DNA from: Melampsora larici-populina 98AG31
Lineage: Eukaryota; Basidiomycota; Pucciniomycetes; Pucciniales; Melampsoraceae
Assembly: GCF_000204055.1 (NCBI RefSeq)
Contig: NW_006768779.1
Span: forward strand, 287,186 to 351,185
Length of the DNA: 64,000 bases
Reading direction: 5' to 3'
The notes beneath the pieces were generated by a model. The model ran no database searches. It saw nothing but the letters and a program-made list of their open reading frames with translations, and had not been told where the DNA came from. Below, piece after piece: positions 1 to 10,609 of the stretch (positions are counted from its first letter, which is position 1; the number at the start of each line of letters is the position of its first letter). Made by a program: the position numbers and the translations under genes.

Positions 1-905
1 GTGTATACACGGATACACACACCTACACACTGCTACACAGTGTATACACATAGTGTATACACATAGTGTATACAAACAGTGTATACACAGTCTATACACA
101 TATACACTGTCTATACACATGTGTATACACTGTGTATATGCCCGACACACACGTTTCAACACACGAGTGTACACACTACACAAATGTTTATACACAGAGG
201 ATAGACAGTTACACAGTGTATACACACTACACCTCTGTTTAAGCACAGTATATGTACACTACACACCTGTTTAAACACAGTGTATACATACTACACACCT
301 GTTTAAACACAGTCTATACACAACACACATGTGTAAACACAGTCTATGTTACGCACATGTATACATACTACACACATGTTTAAACACACGGTCTACACAC
401 TACACACATGTTCACACACCCTATATACAGGCTAAACACAGTGTATACACAATGTCTAGCTGTGTAAACACAGTCTATACACAACACACATGTGTAAACA
501 CTATGTATGTTACATATGTGTATAGGCATCTACACACATGTTTAATCACTTCCCTTACATACAACACACATGTTTAAACACAGCGCATACTCACTACACA
601 CCTGTGTAAACACACTTCATGCACAACACACATGTGTAAACACCGTCCATGTTACATACATGGTACAATGTTTATACACAGCGCATACACAGTTACACAG
701 TGTATACACACTACACACCTGTGTAAACACACTTCATGCACAACACACATGTGTAAACACCGTCCATGTTACATACAAGGTACAATGTTTATACACAGCG
801 CATACACAGTTACACAGGTGTATACCCACTACACACCTGTGTAAACACACTTTATGCACAACACACATGTGTAAACACCGTCCATGTTACATACAACGTA
901 CAAGA
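1..905. repeat. TGTGTATACAC-type minisatellite with ~118-bp higher-order unit
   Basis: Dense array of short near-palindromes of the type TGTGTATACACA and ACACATGTGTAAACAC. From about 600 on the short motifs are organised in a longer unit: the string cctgtgtaaa recurs at 601, 718 and 837, a period of 117-119 bp, with near-identical sequence between. Long open frames run through the array because the motif has few stops; their proteins are Thr/His/Cys/Tyr-rich low complexity and are not credible genes. The array ends just downstream of the 3' end of the KDZ gene. Confidence 0.9.
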
Positions 906-1006
906 GTGTTTGATACTGCCAATTGGTATCAGCCTGGCCCCTCTCAATCCAAGTATATACAAACTATTTTACACACACATTACACACATTACATCCATGT
1001 CACTAA

Positions 1007-4000
1007 TCAATCTAAAGAACTGGAACTGCTATCAGATGCATTATCAGATTCTGGATGGTCATCATGGTCATCCACATCAGGCAAATCCAAGTCCAACTCT
1101 CCATCATCTACTGGACCGTCTAAATATTCATCCACTGCAACCAAAGCTTGACCTACATACCCCTCCCAAGAGGCTATACTCCGGCTCAACATATCTTGCC
1201 ATTTTGAAAAAAGGTCTTGATCCGCCACCTGAGATTGTTCATATACTTCTGGTCTGCCGGTCATGATGATAAGAGGTTGGATGTCTGGATTCCAATGACG
1301 CCAAAGTTTAGTTGCTTGCCGTAGAAGAGCATGATGTAAACCCTTCATCATATCAATGCTGCTGGCCCATGTGGCAAGCCCTAAATGAAAAGGAAAACAT
1401 CAATAATCATCCACAAATTTCTAATATATCTAACTGACTTTCCTCATGGATATCCATTGCCAAGGTATCTAGGCGTCCCTGATATTGAATTGCCCACTTT
1501 ACCACTTGCCTTGCTTCTTTAGTCAGCCTACGCAGCTCTTCTTTACACCTAGCATTGGTCAGGTAAAGCTGAATTCCTTCTTGAGTATCAGAATCCACCG
1601 CCCAAGCCTCCTGCGGGTGAGTTAGGTCACCACAATCCAGAGATGGATCACCAAATTCCATCTGCTCAACTTCTTGGAGTGTCGGAGTTGGAATTCTAAT
1701 ATCTGGCTCATATTCTTCATTGTACTGTTTTGCAAGGCGCAGATAAGTGGCAAGCTTCTTGCGTAATTCCGCATTTTTTTTGGTACGCTGCTGTATCATG
1801 TATTGCTGGATATTGGTTCCTAGTCTCAATCACATCACATATCAGACCAGCCCAGTGTCGTGTGGGTATATATACGTTGAAGTGTTACAAATTCACTAAC
1901 CTCTTTTTTCTCCTGACCGCCGTCTATGCTCAATGACCCCTACCTTAGCTTCATAAAGCTTGGTCTTAGCCAGTATAATCTTGACCAGTGCTTGCGCCTT
2001 CTCATCTAGGTAACAATGGCGGCCTTAATCAGTACATACACCACGAATCCAAAAATATATATCAAGATATATACTGACCACCTGGCCTGTCCAGGCCACG
2101 AAACTCTGGGCCCCCAATCTTTTGAGTCAGCCTGAGGATAGCTTCTTCAAGATGCACCAACGAGTGTGGAGTTGCCAGAACTTTCCTTTTCTTACGTCTA
2201 TCTCTCCTTGATCTCCATTTACGCCTTTGCAAGGCTTGAAACTTGGCCCTATAAGGAGTAATTAATGATATATTCATCTACTTATGACATCTTTAAGCAA
2301 AATGGACGTACTCTGCCTCAACCAGTTTCTCTTCAAGGTCTAGAAGTTCAGCAAGCTCATCCAAATACCTCTTACGTTTTTTGCTGATAGCCTCAAGCTG
2401 TGCATTCCTCTTCCGTGTCCACTGTTGCTGATAGTACACCAAATCCCAGCCTCTCTTCTGTCGCAAGCGCCGCAAATCACTCTGAACTTCTTCAATTTGC
2501 TTGGATGCCTTTGTCTGTCGAGCAAGTAAAAACGTTCAGTGGAACAAAATAATTATATCAGCAATAAGATTTTGTGAGATTATGGAAAAAGGACTCACCT
2601 GTTTGAGCTCGTCCTTTTTCATTTATATGCATAGCCATAAAATTCAAAGCATTAAGCCGGTGTTGCTTGGTGGAATATCTTAAGATGCAAACTAGAACGG
2701 CCAGAAGACTCCATATCCTTTCCAACCCTTCCCCATCCGACAGGCCCCATGCTTCATTTAGTCAAGGATTATACTCAAGTTGGCAGGACCATTTGTGGAC
2801 GTATGAATGGAATAAACTAGTGGCAAACATCAGTCTATCTTGATCACGTTCTTCTACAAATTGGTTGCGCTGAAACAAAGGTACCATCAATGAAACCTTC
2901 TCACAAGAAAATGAGGAGAACTGCCTTAGCTCACCCGCTCAATCCCATTCTTAATGTTACATACAATATCATACAGGATTGCTATCTTTTTGGCTCTTGC
3001 TTCATCAGTATTTCGACTCTGAAGACCTTTGGTTGTTTTGAGTATCCAATCAATAAGTGTGAGAGGATAGATGCACCTACAGTGGATATATATTTGATTT
3101 TATCAGCTCAACACCATGGATGTGCCGTCTTGAAATACTCACTTTTCCCCACTTTGAACAATATTAATAAACCTCAATATTTGATCATGCCGACACGCCA
3201 TTCCTGCAAGCCCCGTGTCATCATTACCCTTCCAATCTTTCTTTCCTTGTACGTCATTTGCAGCTGTATGTTGGGCTGTGCAAGGGTCCTAGAGATTCAA
3301 CGTGGTATCAGCAATTAGATGGAGTATTATGTGATAAGTATGAGATTACTTGCCACCATCTCCTTTGACGAACGCTTCGTAGGATTTGAGTCAACACTTT
3401 CACGCATACTTTCCAGCTGCTCTGGAGGAATGAACAGGCTGGGTGTGATAGGGGGAGTCCGCTCCACACTGGCGGCCAGGTGGCGCCTCTGCTGGAAATT
3501 GCAATCCATACATACAACAATGTCTGGCTCCCCATTAGGCAATTCTTGCATTCCCGGCCCGAAACAAGCTGGACAAATGCATGCTAGTTGATCAACTTCA
3601 TTCAATTTCAAAGCAGCTGTGGTGTGAAGGTCTTCGATTGTTAGCATTGCTCGATAGGCATCAACAGCCTGGGAGAGCTGGCGGTTCCATTGGGTAATCT
3701 AATTAACATAACAAAAATAGTAACAGTTAGTCCGGTTGTAATACATCTAACACTACGCAGTACTGTACTGTGTATACACTATACACACCTGTGTATACAC
3801 AGGTGTCCATAGTGTATACACAGTACACATCGTATATCACCACATATATGAAGAACCATCACCTATTGATGTTGGTTATTGATGAAGCTGGGGAAGGCGG
3901 GATCCAAAACCTCGTTCCAAGCATCACTAAAAGATGCATAGCGCAGGATGCACCATTTCCAAAGCGTGTGAAAGGTCCGCACTAGTCTGAGTGATATTGC

Positions 4001-4639
4001 TGTCTGTGGCCTCTGGGCGGAACCACCAATGTATCCTGCTAATAGCAAGCGGACTTGATCATTCGGTGTGCATCTACAAAAATCCAACTCTATTTGACTT
4101 CGACCTGGAATGAAATCGTTGCATCAGAGTATGTCATATAAATGGAAAACTAGAATCGTGGGTCTTTACTGACTAAGAGTGTCTAATACATCGAGTTTCC
4201 TACGTTGTACATGACAGTTGCAGGGAGGTTTCCAATCATGCAATGCCAGATCTGGGTCCGCCCAAGCTTTTGTCTTAACCCTACACGTCAGGAAAACAGG
4301 AAACATAGAAGAGTGCTTCAATGCCCACTGCTGCTCTTCCCTCTGACGTCTGCCTTCTCCAAAGCCCATGTTTTGGTGATGTGCGTACTGCTCCAGGTCA
4401 GGGTCCTGATCTCGGGGAATGAACATATCGATATCAATAATCGGTGGTGAAGGTGGACCACCGTCTGGTAATGGAACAGGTGCGGGCATTTCACCATGAT
4501 CGAGGTTAAGGTTGGAGGTGGCTTCAGCGCGAGCCCGACTGATCCGTTTCATTTCCAAAAGTCAAGCATCCAGACCGGTGATGGCTCGTCGATTGAGGTT
4601 CTCGGTGCGTGGCTTCGGCCTTTTCCTATTTTTGGCCAT
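1007..4639 (-). pseudogene. CxC1-type KDZ transposase, degraded
   Basis: DNA transposase of the Kyakuja-Dileera-Zisupton (KDZ) group. Reading minus: a putative start at 4639 (MAKNRKR), then a Cys pair (PPCNCHV, near 4205) and the CxC1-like block DFCRCTPND...GYIGGSAQRPQTA (4087-3990). Next comes the KDZ signature CPACFGP...VVCMDCNFQQRR with the first catalytic Asp (3590-3490), then HTAAND/DDTGLAGMACRHD (about 3270-3190), ILYDIVCN with the second Asp (about 2960), HKWSCQLEYNP, and GLSDGEGLERIW with the Glu (about 2740). Exons are separated by short introns; the C-terminal exons run to an acidic Ser/Asp tail ending at 1007. An in-frame TGA at 2764-2762 sits just before the DGEG motif where the family usually has Arg (HPR), and another TGA at 4564-4562 separates the first 25 codons from the rest. 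So it is probably inactive, though all three acidic residues survive. Exon edges are my reconstruction. Confidence 0.85.
3765..3836. repeat. TGTGTATACAC minisatellite inside a KDZ intron
   Basis: Short run of TGTGTATACAC/TATACACACCTG motifs, the same family as the array at 1-905. It lies between the CxC1-like exon and the CPACFGP exon of the KDZ gene, that is in an apparent intron of about 150 bp. Confidence 0.8.
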
Positions 4640-4744
4640 GGTCACGCGTGAGTTCGAGGAGAAGCCCGATATGGTACGTTGATTTGATAATGGGGAATGA
4701 TAAATTGAATAAGTGGTGGTTGGTAATAAAGCTGTATCTTCAAC

Positions 4745-4985
4745 TTGATCCGTGTGGTTGCATGTGGCCTGTGATACCTGTGTGTGATTCATCACATGTG
4801 CTTCGAAGTGTCACACATGTGATACATAAAGATACACATGTACATATAATTACATACGCATGTATAACAAAGTCACACATGTACATATAATTATATTTTG
4901 GACATTTATGTCCAAAATTAACAACATACACATTTATGTCGTGGTCTTATTACGTGTGTATAAGACCCATATGGCCTTTGCACAC
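4745..4985. repeat. ACACATGT-rich tract with a small perfect hairpin
   Basis: Upstream of the KDZ gene. It holds alternating CACATGTG/ACACATGT motifs and a direct repeat of acacatgtacatataatta (about 4845 and 4875). A perfect inverted repeat has 11-bp arms at 4895-4905 and 4908-4918 (ATTTTGGACAT) and a 2-nt loop. No gene is seen here. Confidence 0.7.
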
Positions 4986-5179
4986 ACATGAATAAGATAA
5001 GACGTGTGTGTGTAGTTGGTAACACAAGTTATTCCAACTTGTGTGTTTATACTGCGGATATTGAACTAATAGAACCCTCATGTAACACCACAGGTGGGTC
5101 CAATGGTGTATTCCAGTTTTTGACATGGTTGAACAGTGTTTCTGAAGGGAACACCACTTGTGGTTTCACGGTGGAATGG

Positions 5180-6455
5180 TTGTTGAAAAAGTTATGGTCA
5201 AATACCCTTATCAAGCCATGTATAAGAGTTCATAGTTCTGATACATGGTTATTCCCAATGGCAACTTTGGAATAAGATACATTGGTGTATTGATGTATCA
5301 ACAGAGGTGCTAATAGTGTTTCTGCAGGGAACACAAAATGAGGATCCCAATATGAATGTTTTCTAAAAGAGTTATGGTGAAATCACCTTCAGAAATCATG
5401 TATATGAGTTCACAGTCCGGAAATCATGTGATTTCAACTTGGAACTTTGGGGATGATGGTTTTGGGGTAATATGGTATTGTCCAAGGGTAAACAAGTATG
5501 TCTGAGTAGAATGCAACTTTCAGATCTGGATTTACACGTCTGCAGAAAAAGTTATGGTGAAATAACTCATAGAAATCATGTATATGAGTTCATAGTGTGG
5601 AAATCATGTAATTTCAACTGGCCAATTTGGGGATGATTTTTAATTTTTCTTGGGACTGTGGGGATGTTTTTTTTGGGGCATTCTGGTATTGTCACAAGTG
5701 AGTTTTATCCAACATCCAGATCCATAAAAAGTTATGGTGAAATAACTCATAGAAATCATGTATATGAGTTCATAGTCCGGAAATCATGTAATTTGACCTT
5801 GGAACTTTGGGGTGGATTGTTTTGGGGCAATCTGGTATTGTCCAAGGGTAAACAAGTATGTCTGAGTAGAATTCAACTTTCAGATCCACATTTGCAGCCC
5901 CTGGAAAAAAAAGGTATGGTGAAATAACTCATAGAAATCATGTATATGAGTCATAGTCCGGAAATCATGTAATTTGAACTTGGAACTTTGGGGCGGATTG
6001 TTTTGGGGCAATCTGGTATTGTCCAAGGGTAAACAAGTATGTCTGAGTTGAATGCAACTTTCAGATCCACATTTGCACGTCTGCAGAAAAAGTTATGGTG
6101 AAATAACTCATAGAAATCATGTATATGAGTTCATAGTCCGGAAATGATGTGATTTCAACTTGGAACTTTGGGGTGGATTGTTTTGGGGCAATCTGGTATT
6201 GTCCAAGGGTAAACAAGTATTTCTGAGTTGAATGCAACTTTCAGATCTGGATTCACACGTCTGCAGAAAACGTTATGGTGAAATAACTCATAGAAATCAT
6301 GTATATGAGTTCATAGTGTGGAAATCATGTAATTTCAACTGGGAACTTTGGGGATGATTTTTAATTTTTCTTGGGACTGTGGGGATGTTTTTTTTGGGGC
6401 ATTCTGGTATTGTCCAAGTGAGTTTAATCCAACATCCAGATCCATAAATGTTTGT
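5180..6455. repeat. ~180-bp tandem satellite, about seven copies
   Basis: The string tatatgag (tataagag in the first copy) recurs at 5220, 5401, 5581, 5761, 5943, 6122 and 6302, spacings of 179-182 bp. Each unit holds aaagttatggtgaaataact, a block around ggaaatcatgtaattt, and ttggggcaatctggtattg. Copies are not equally related. The unit at 5401 resembles that at 6122 (both have gatttcaacttgg and later cagatctgga). The unit at 5581 resembles that at 6302 (both have the gtgtgg variant and a tttttaatttttcttggga insert). This gives a higher-order period of 721 bp, four units. Short open frames in it are chance. Confidence 0.92.
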
Positions 6456-7124
6456 TATTAGAAACAGTTATGATGGAAGACTCTTGTGAAATCACCCAGT
6501 TCAAATGACTGGTTTTTACAGCTTGTAACACCAATCAAACCAGAAATGAAAGATGATTTCATTTCAGCTACAGCTTTGGTACCATAGGAGACACCAATCT
6601 ACCACACCCACGGAGGTCTAACCTTTGTGAAGCACCACAAACACATATGTGTTTTTGGTGTGTTTTCACATCTAAAATTTTTCACCATACACCCTGGAGG
6701 CAACGGGGGAAACCTTGGCCTCAAAGCTCCAATCAAATCAGACTCACATTTTTGAATGGAGCAATCCTTCAATACCCCAGAATAACCAGGTGTCAACTTA
6801 CAAACCATATCCAAAAAGTTGGAACATCTTGTTTTTGCGACGAGTCCCACAAATCATCAATCAAAACATCACATTTCCTCCACCTAACACAATTGAAAAC
6901 AAATATCCAAAGGAAACATATTTAAATGAAACATCTTTCACAAAGACAATATTTCCCCTTCGACAACAAAAGCAATGAAATGATCAAACTTTTTTTTGGG
7001 TACTTTTCCCACAGTAAAAGCACGAGTAAATGAAAAATGAAAAATGAAACTGTATTTTGAGTGGTAGATTTTTATTTATAATTGAACGGGAAGGAAACAA
7101 TAACAATATACAATCGGTAAGTGC
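6456..7124. other. Intergenic, no gene recognised
   Basis: AT-rich sequence between the satellite and the oxygenase remnant. Overlapping open frames of 80-90 codons on both strands (6599-6978) have no recognisable motif, and I see no intron-exon logic around them. Confidence 0.5.
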
Positions 7125-8743
7125 TCAATTTGTTTTAGGCGCCTTGAAGAGGGCTGCAACCTTAGCTTCCCTTTTCAATTTGGCTCTTTCAGCGCGAAGC
7201 GCCTCATCAGCAACTTTTCTAGCATGTTTGAAACTTGTCTCCTGTTCATAACTTTTCACCCTGGACTTCCTATAGTCTTCCCACTGCGCTGGAGTCATGT
7301 TTTCTTTGGTTTTTTCAACCAGGCTGATACGTTCCACAAGGGTTTCTGCTATCTGGCAGGAAGAACCAAAGCGTGTGATAGCACACATTTTAGGACAGAT
7401 TTCTTCCCCTTCCTCATCAAAACATAATGATTCAGCTGTATAATGAGACACCTATAGGAGAGATATCATTCGAGTCAGACAAAATCACATGATTGGACTT
7501 GAGCTGATGAATTACAAAAACCTACTGTGGTATCCCAAATACTCTCATACATACCATCGCAACCATCATAGTCTACAACTATATCAAAGTCCCTCACACT
7601 ACAAAAGTTTTCCATTTTTCCAAGGCAAGCAAAAAAAACAAAAATATAGGTGACAAAAATTTGATTCCACAAATCTCATCACTCATTCTCAAAGCAAAAT
7701 TATTCCCCTAGGAAAAATGGAAAATGTTTGCAGTGTCATAATAAACATTGAACCAACGATGGAGCCCTTATTCACAGGTCCATTAGCTTCATGTAGGGCA
7801 CCTGTGACTCAATCAATTAGGCAATTGAATCCAAATGCATAACGGGTATGATCAAAATCAGTGTGTGGTTCATTATGGAAACCTTCACAGGTTACAATCA
7901 AGTTGGATGCAAAAACTCTTCCATTCGGAGTTCCAGCCCATGCCAAGTCATCAAACCCTGGAACATTTGTATCCATGCCAATCTGAAGATTTGAAATAAA
8001 GATCATGAAGTACAAAGATGCAAATCTTTTGGCCCAGAAGTCTCGAATGCGATGAAAAGAGGTCATGAGGGAAATATCCGCATCAATTCTTTGAGCATCA
8101 TTTGAAGTGAAAGCGTTAAGAGCATAAGGGCCTGCCACGAACATATCAGCTTTCAATTGGCGTTAGGGATGGAGGAGTCAAAGACAGAATTTCACTAACT
8201 GACCCGCAGAATAACCAGGGTCTGAACCTCCTCTCCACCCTAAATGCCCCATCCAACCCCAATAAATTCCTTCCTCTTTGAAGGTCTGAACGGCACTGTT
8301 GGTCTCACATCAATTGCAAGCTCGGGCTGCTTGGTAGGTAGATGAAATGCAATTTTGAAAAGCCTCCTTCAGGACTGGATCCATGTCTTTGAACTTCGTG
8401 CACTAACTATGATAACAACTGATAGATCTTCCGCATTGATAACTACTACTGTTCCCTGATTGATATAGATAGGTTGTCTTTCAAGTATAGGGAAATATTT
8501 CGTCGAAGGCCATCTAAACATAAAAACGGTATCCTGAGGTAGTCCAAGTTCACAAGTAAGTCTTGATTTGAGTTCGGCTCGCTTACGATGCCGGCGCGGA
8601 TAAATTCGTCCCAGGCTTTCCTTGTAGTAAGCCTTCCACCTTTCTTGGCGCCTTTTCAAAGCGCAAGGAGACATTTTGGACTTGAAGTTCTGTTTTGGAA
8701 GGCCGTGCTTGGTGGCTCGTCTGCGTCGAGCCTGGCGAGACAT
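7125..8743 (-). pseudogene. TET/JBP-like 2OG-Fe(II) oxygenase, degraded
   Basis: Remnant of the TET/JBP-like 2-oxoglutarate/Fe(II) dioxygenase family, whose founding members oxidise methylated or thymine bases in DNA. The basic N-terminus starts MSRQARRRRA at 8743, followed by GTVVVINAEDLSV. A conserved block GWMGHLGWRGGSDPGY lies near 8250. The catalytic core has the metal-binding HxD in CEGFHNEPHTDFDHTRYAFG (about 7890-7830), a candidate distal His in TTVSHYTAESL (about 7440), and the 2OG-binding Arg in TRFGSSCQ (about 7370). An intron of about 80 nt joins IWDTT to VSHYT. In-frame TGA codons at 8312-8310 and 7811-7809 break the chain; translation after the second (VTGALHEANGPV) is still family-like. 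So the residues needed for catalysis remain but the frame is broken. The family call is from remembered motifs and is fairly firm; substrate is unknown. Confidence 0.75.
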
Positions 8744-8834
8744 GATGTTCGAAGAGAGATGACCACAATACGAAGGAAGCAAAAGCGAGCCGTATGACTA
8801 GTAGGATCGTAGCCGGAGGCCTAGAACACTCCAA

Positions 8835-9410
8835 TCAAACAACCACGGCAGATTCTAACTTTGATTGGGTAATCTTGATTGTTCGGTCGAAGCAACCTAT
8901 GTAGTGAACAAAGATTTTGATGAATCAGTAAGAAATAAATAAAATAGAATTGAAAGATTGAAGGAAAAAGTTTAAGATATGATCGGGACCACTTTAAGCT
9001 CACTTCAATGGGTTTCCTATTCAGAAAGAAGATGATAAAATGTATTGTCACTTTAGGATGAGATCATTTAGCTGGATTAAATGTACTGAAAACTTACGAT
9101 AAGAACTTCTGCTTGGTGTAGAAGGTAACAGGAACAGGAAAATTAGAATGAGTTTGAATCGATTTGACTGAATGAATTAGGTCTCGTTCTCCGTTGATAT
9201 GGCTATACTTTGATTTCTGAGTGTTGATTGATTGAAGAATGTCTCTAGGTGAAGAGATCGGGCGACATGGACTAGAGAGGTGAGTTGTGTGAGGCTGAGA
9301 TAAGGTGATCCTTGTGTGTGAGTTGGTGGGTAAGGGGTGAACCAGGATAAACAAAGATGGGGGAAAGTAGAGATGGGGAAGGGAAGGCCGGTACCGTGTG
9401 ATACGGCCCC
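8835..9410. other. Intergenic, no gene recognised
   Basis: AT-rich sequence upstream of the oxygenase remnant. Open frames on the minus strand (8821-9354) are low-complexity and lack motifs. Confidence 0.4.
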
Positions 9411-9498
9411 GGTACAGGTCTGGTGATAACCCTAAGCGGTTGTCACCAGGTTAGGGTATGAAATGTATTGTGGCCAAGTGGTGAGTGATGGATACGAT

Positions 9499-9559
9499 TA
9501 CAGGTTGATTCTTAACCCTAAGCGGTTATCACCAGTATAGGGTTAAGAATCAACCTGTA
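9499..9559. repeat. Perfect 22-bp-arm hairpin
   Basis: Arms at 9499-9520 and 9538-9559 are exact reverse complements (left arm begins tacaggttgattcttaa) around a 17-nt loop containing aagcggttatcacc. The loop and inner stem echo a second, imperfect hairpin just upstream (about 9420-9460: ggtgataaccctaagcggtt...caccaggttaggg). CCCTAA occurs here but not as a telomeric array. Confidence 0.9.
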
Positions 9560-9569
9560 TGACATCCCC

Positions 9570-10395
9570 CCTTGTGTGTACACCGATGTGTAGGTGTATA
9601 ATCCAGTGTTTAGTGTGAAGGGTCTTACACACTACACACCGGAGTATACACCTACACACCGCGGTACACACAAGTGTATGTAAGGAACACCAGTGTTTGC
9701 TGAAGTGTGTACACTAAACACCGGTGGATAGGCCTGTGTGTACACTAACCACCGGTAGATACATCTTTGTGTACACAACGCCGTGGTTTACGCCGGTGTG
9801 TACACTAAACACAGGTGGACATACTGGCGTTTAGTGTACACACTGGTATACCAACCTTCCCATACATCAAACATTGGTCCACAAACTGGTGTGTACCGGT
9901 GTACACTGACTATACACCGGTGTTCAGTATACTAATCTGTGTGTACACTAAACACCGGTGTGTACACCAAACATCTGTGTGTACACCTCTGTGTGTACAC
10001 TACCAATCTGTGTGTACACCTCTGTGTGTACAATAAACACCAGGGTACACCCCTGTGTGTACACTAGCTAAACACACTCCCAGGAAAAGGTATTTTTCCC
10101 AAGGAAAAAATGATTACATTTAATGCATTTTTAATTAAAAATGCTCATTTAATGCCGAATAATGCTGATTTAATGCTGATTTAATGCTGATAAACTGCAT
10201 TTTCAATCATTTTTTGCTCTAAATGTATTCATTTTTTACTTGGGAAAATTACTTTATGCTGGTAGTGACACAGGTGGGGAGTATACACACCTGTGTGTAC
10301 ACTAAACCTCCGGTGACGCCTCTGTGTGTACACTAAACACGAGTGTACACCTATGTGTGTACACCAACCGCTGGTGTATACCCTTGTGTGTACAC
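9570..10395. repeat. GTGTACAC-type minisatellite, split by a MITE
   Basis: Many copies of the palindrome GTGTACAC embedded in units like tgtgtacactaaacaccgg. It is related in style to the TGTGTATACAC array at 1-905 but with C/G changes. The array is interrupted at 10075-10267 by a small inverted-repeat element and continues to about 10395. Confidence 0.88.
10075..10267. mobile_element. CACTx-type MITE copy 1 (193 bp)
   Basis: Non-autonomous element with imperfect terminal inverted repeats of about 45 bp. Left end starts CACTCCCAGGAAAAGG; the right end, reverse-complemented, starts CACTACCAGCATAAAG; both continue to tttcccaag and aaaaatga. It is flanked by a 3-bp direct repeat, aca (10072-10074 and 10268-10270). 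The interior is made of atgctgattta/taatgc motifs. It is the same family as the elements at 28438 and 49524. CACT termini plus 3-bp duplications fit the CACTA superfamily, which is an inference. Confidence 0.82.
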
Positions 10396-10609
10396 TTTAG
10401 ACATCATCCCCTTGTATAACCTTTCAAATTCAGAATCTTGATTGAAATCCAAATTTGTTGTTCAATCAGATGGAGAACATATATTTTATATTTTAAACAG
10501 ACAAGATAAACAAAAGAAGGTTACTTTTCATGTTAATTGAGATAAACAAGGTCAAGCTTTACTTCCAAAGAAAAAGGAAGTTACTATTCCCAAAACACAA
10601 AATATTTTA

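Noticed and set aside
53..1266. Several plus-strand open frames across the first minisatellite
   Set aside because: Translations are repetitive Thr/His/Cys/Val strings created by the tandem motif; no start context, intron logic or family motif.
2762..2764. TGA read as a sense codon (recoding)
   Set aside because: Host genes in the window (NSA2, DDE transposase, secreted-protein neighbours) use TGA as normal stop, so decay is simpler.
2890..3318. Plus-strand frame of 142 codons
   Set aside because: Antisense to the KDZ catalytic exons, whose minus-strand translation carries the family motifs.
5180..6455. CRISPR-like array
   Set aside because: Units are contiguous 180-bp repeats without unique spacers, and the host is eukaryotic.
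9425..9545. Possible telomeric repeat (CCCTAA / TTAGGG words)
   Set aside because: Only isolated words inside a hairpin; no tandem array.
9815..10036. Plus-strand frame of 73 codons
   Set aside because: Lies wholly in the GTGTACAC minisatellite and is low complexity.
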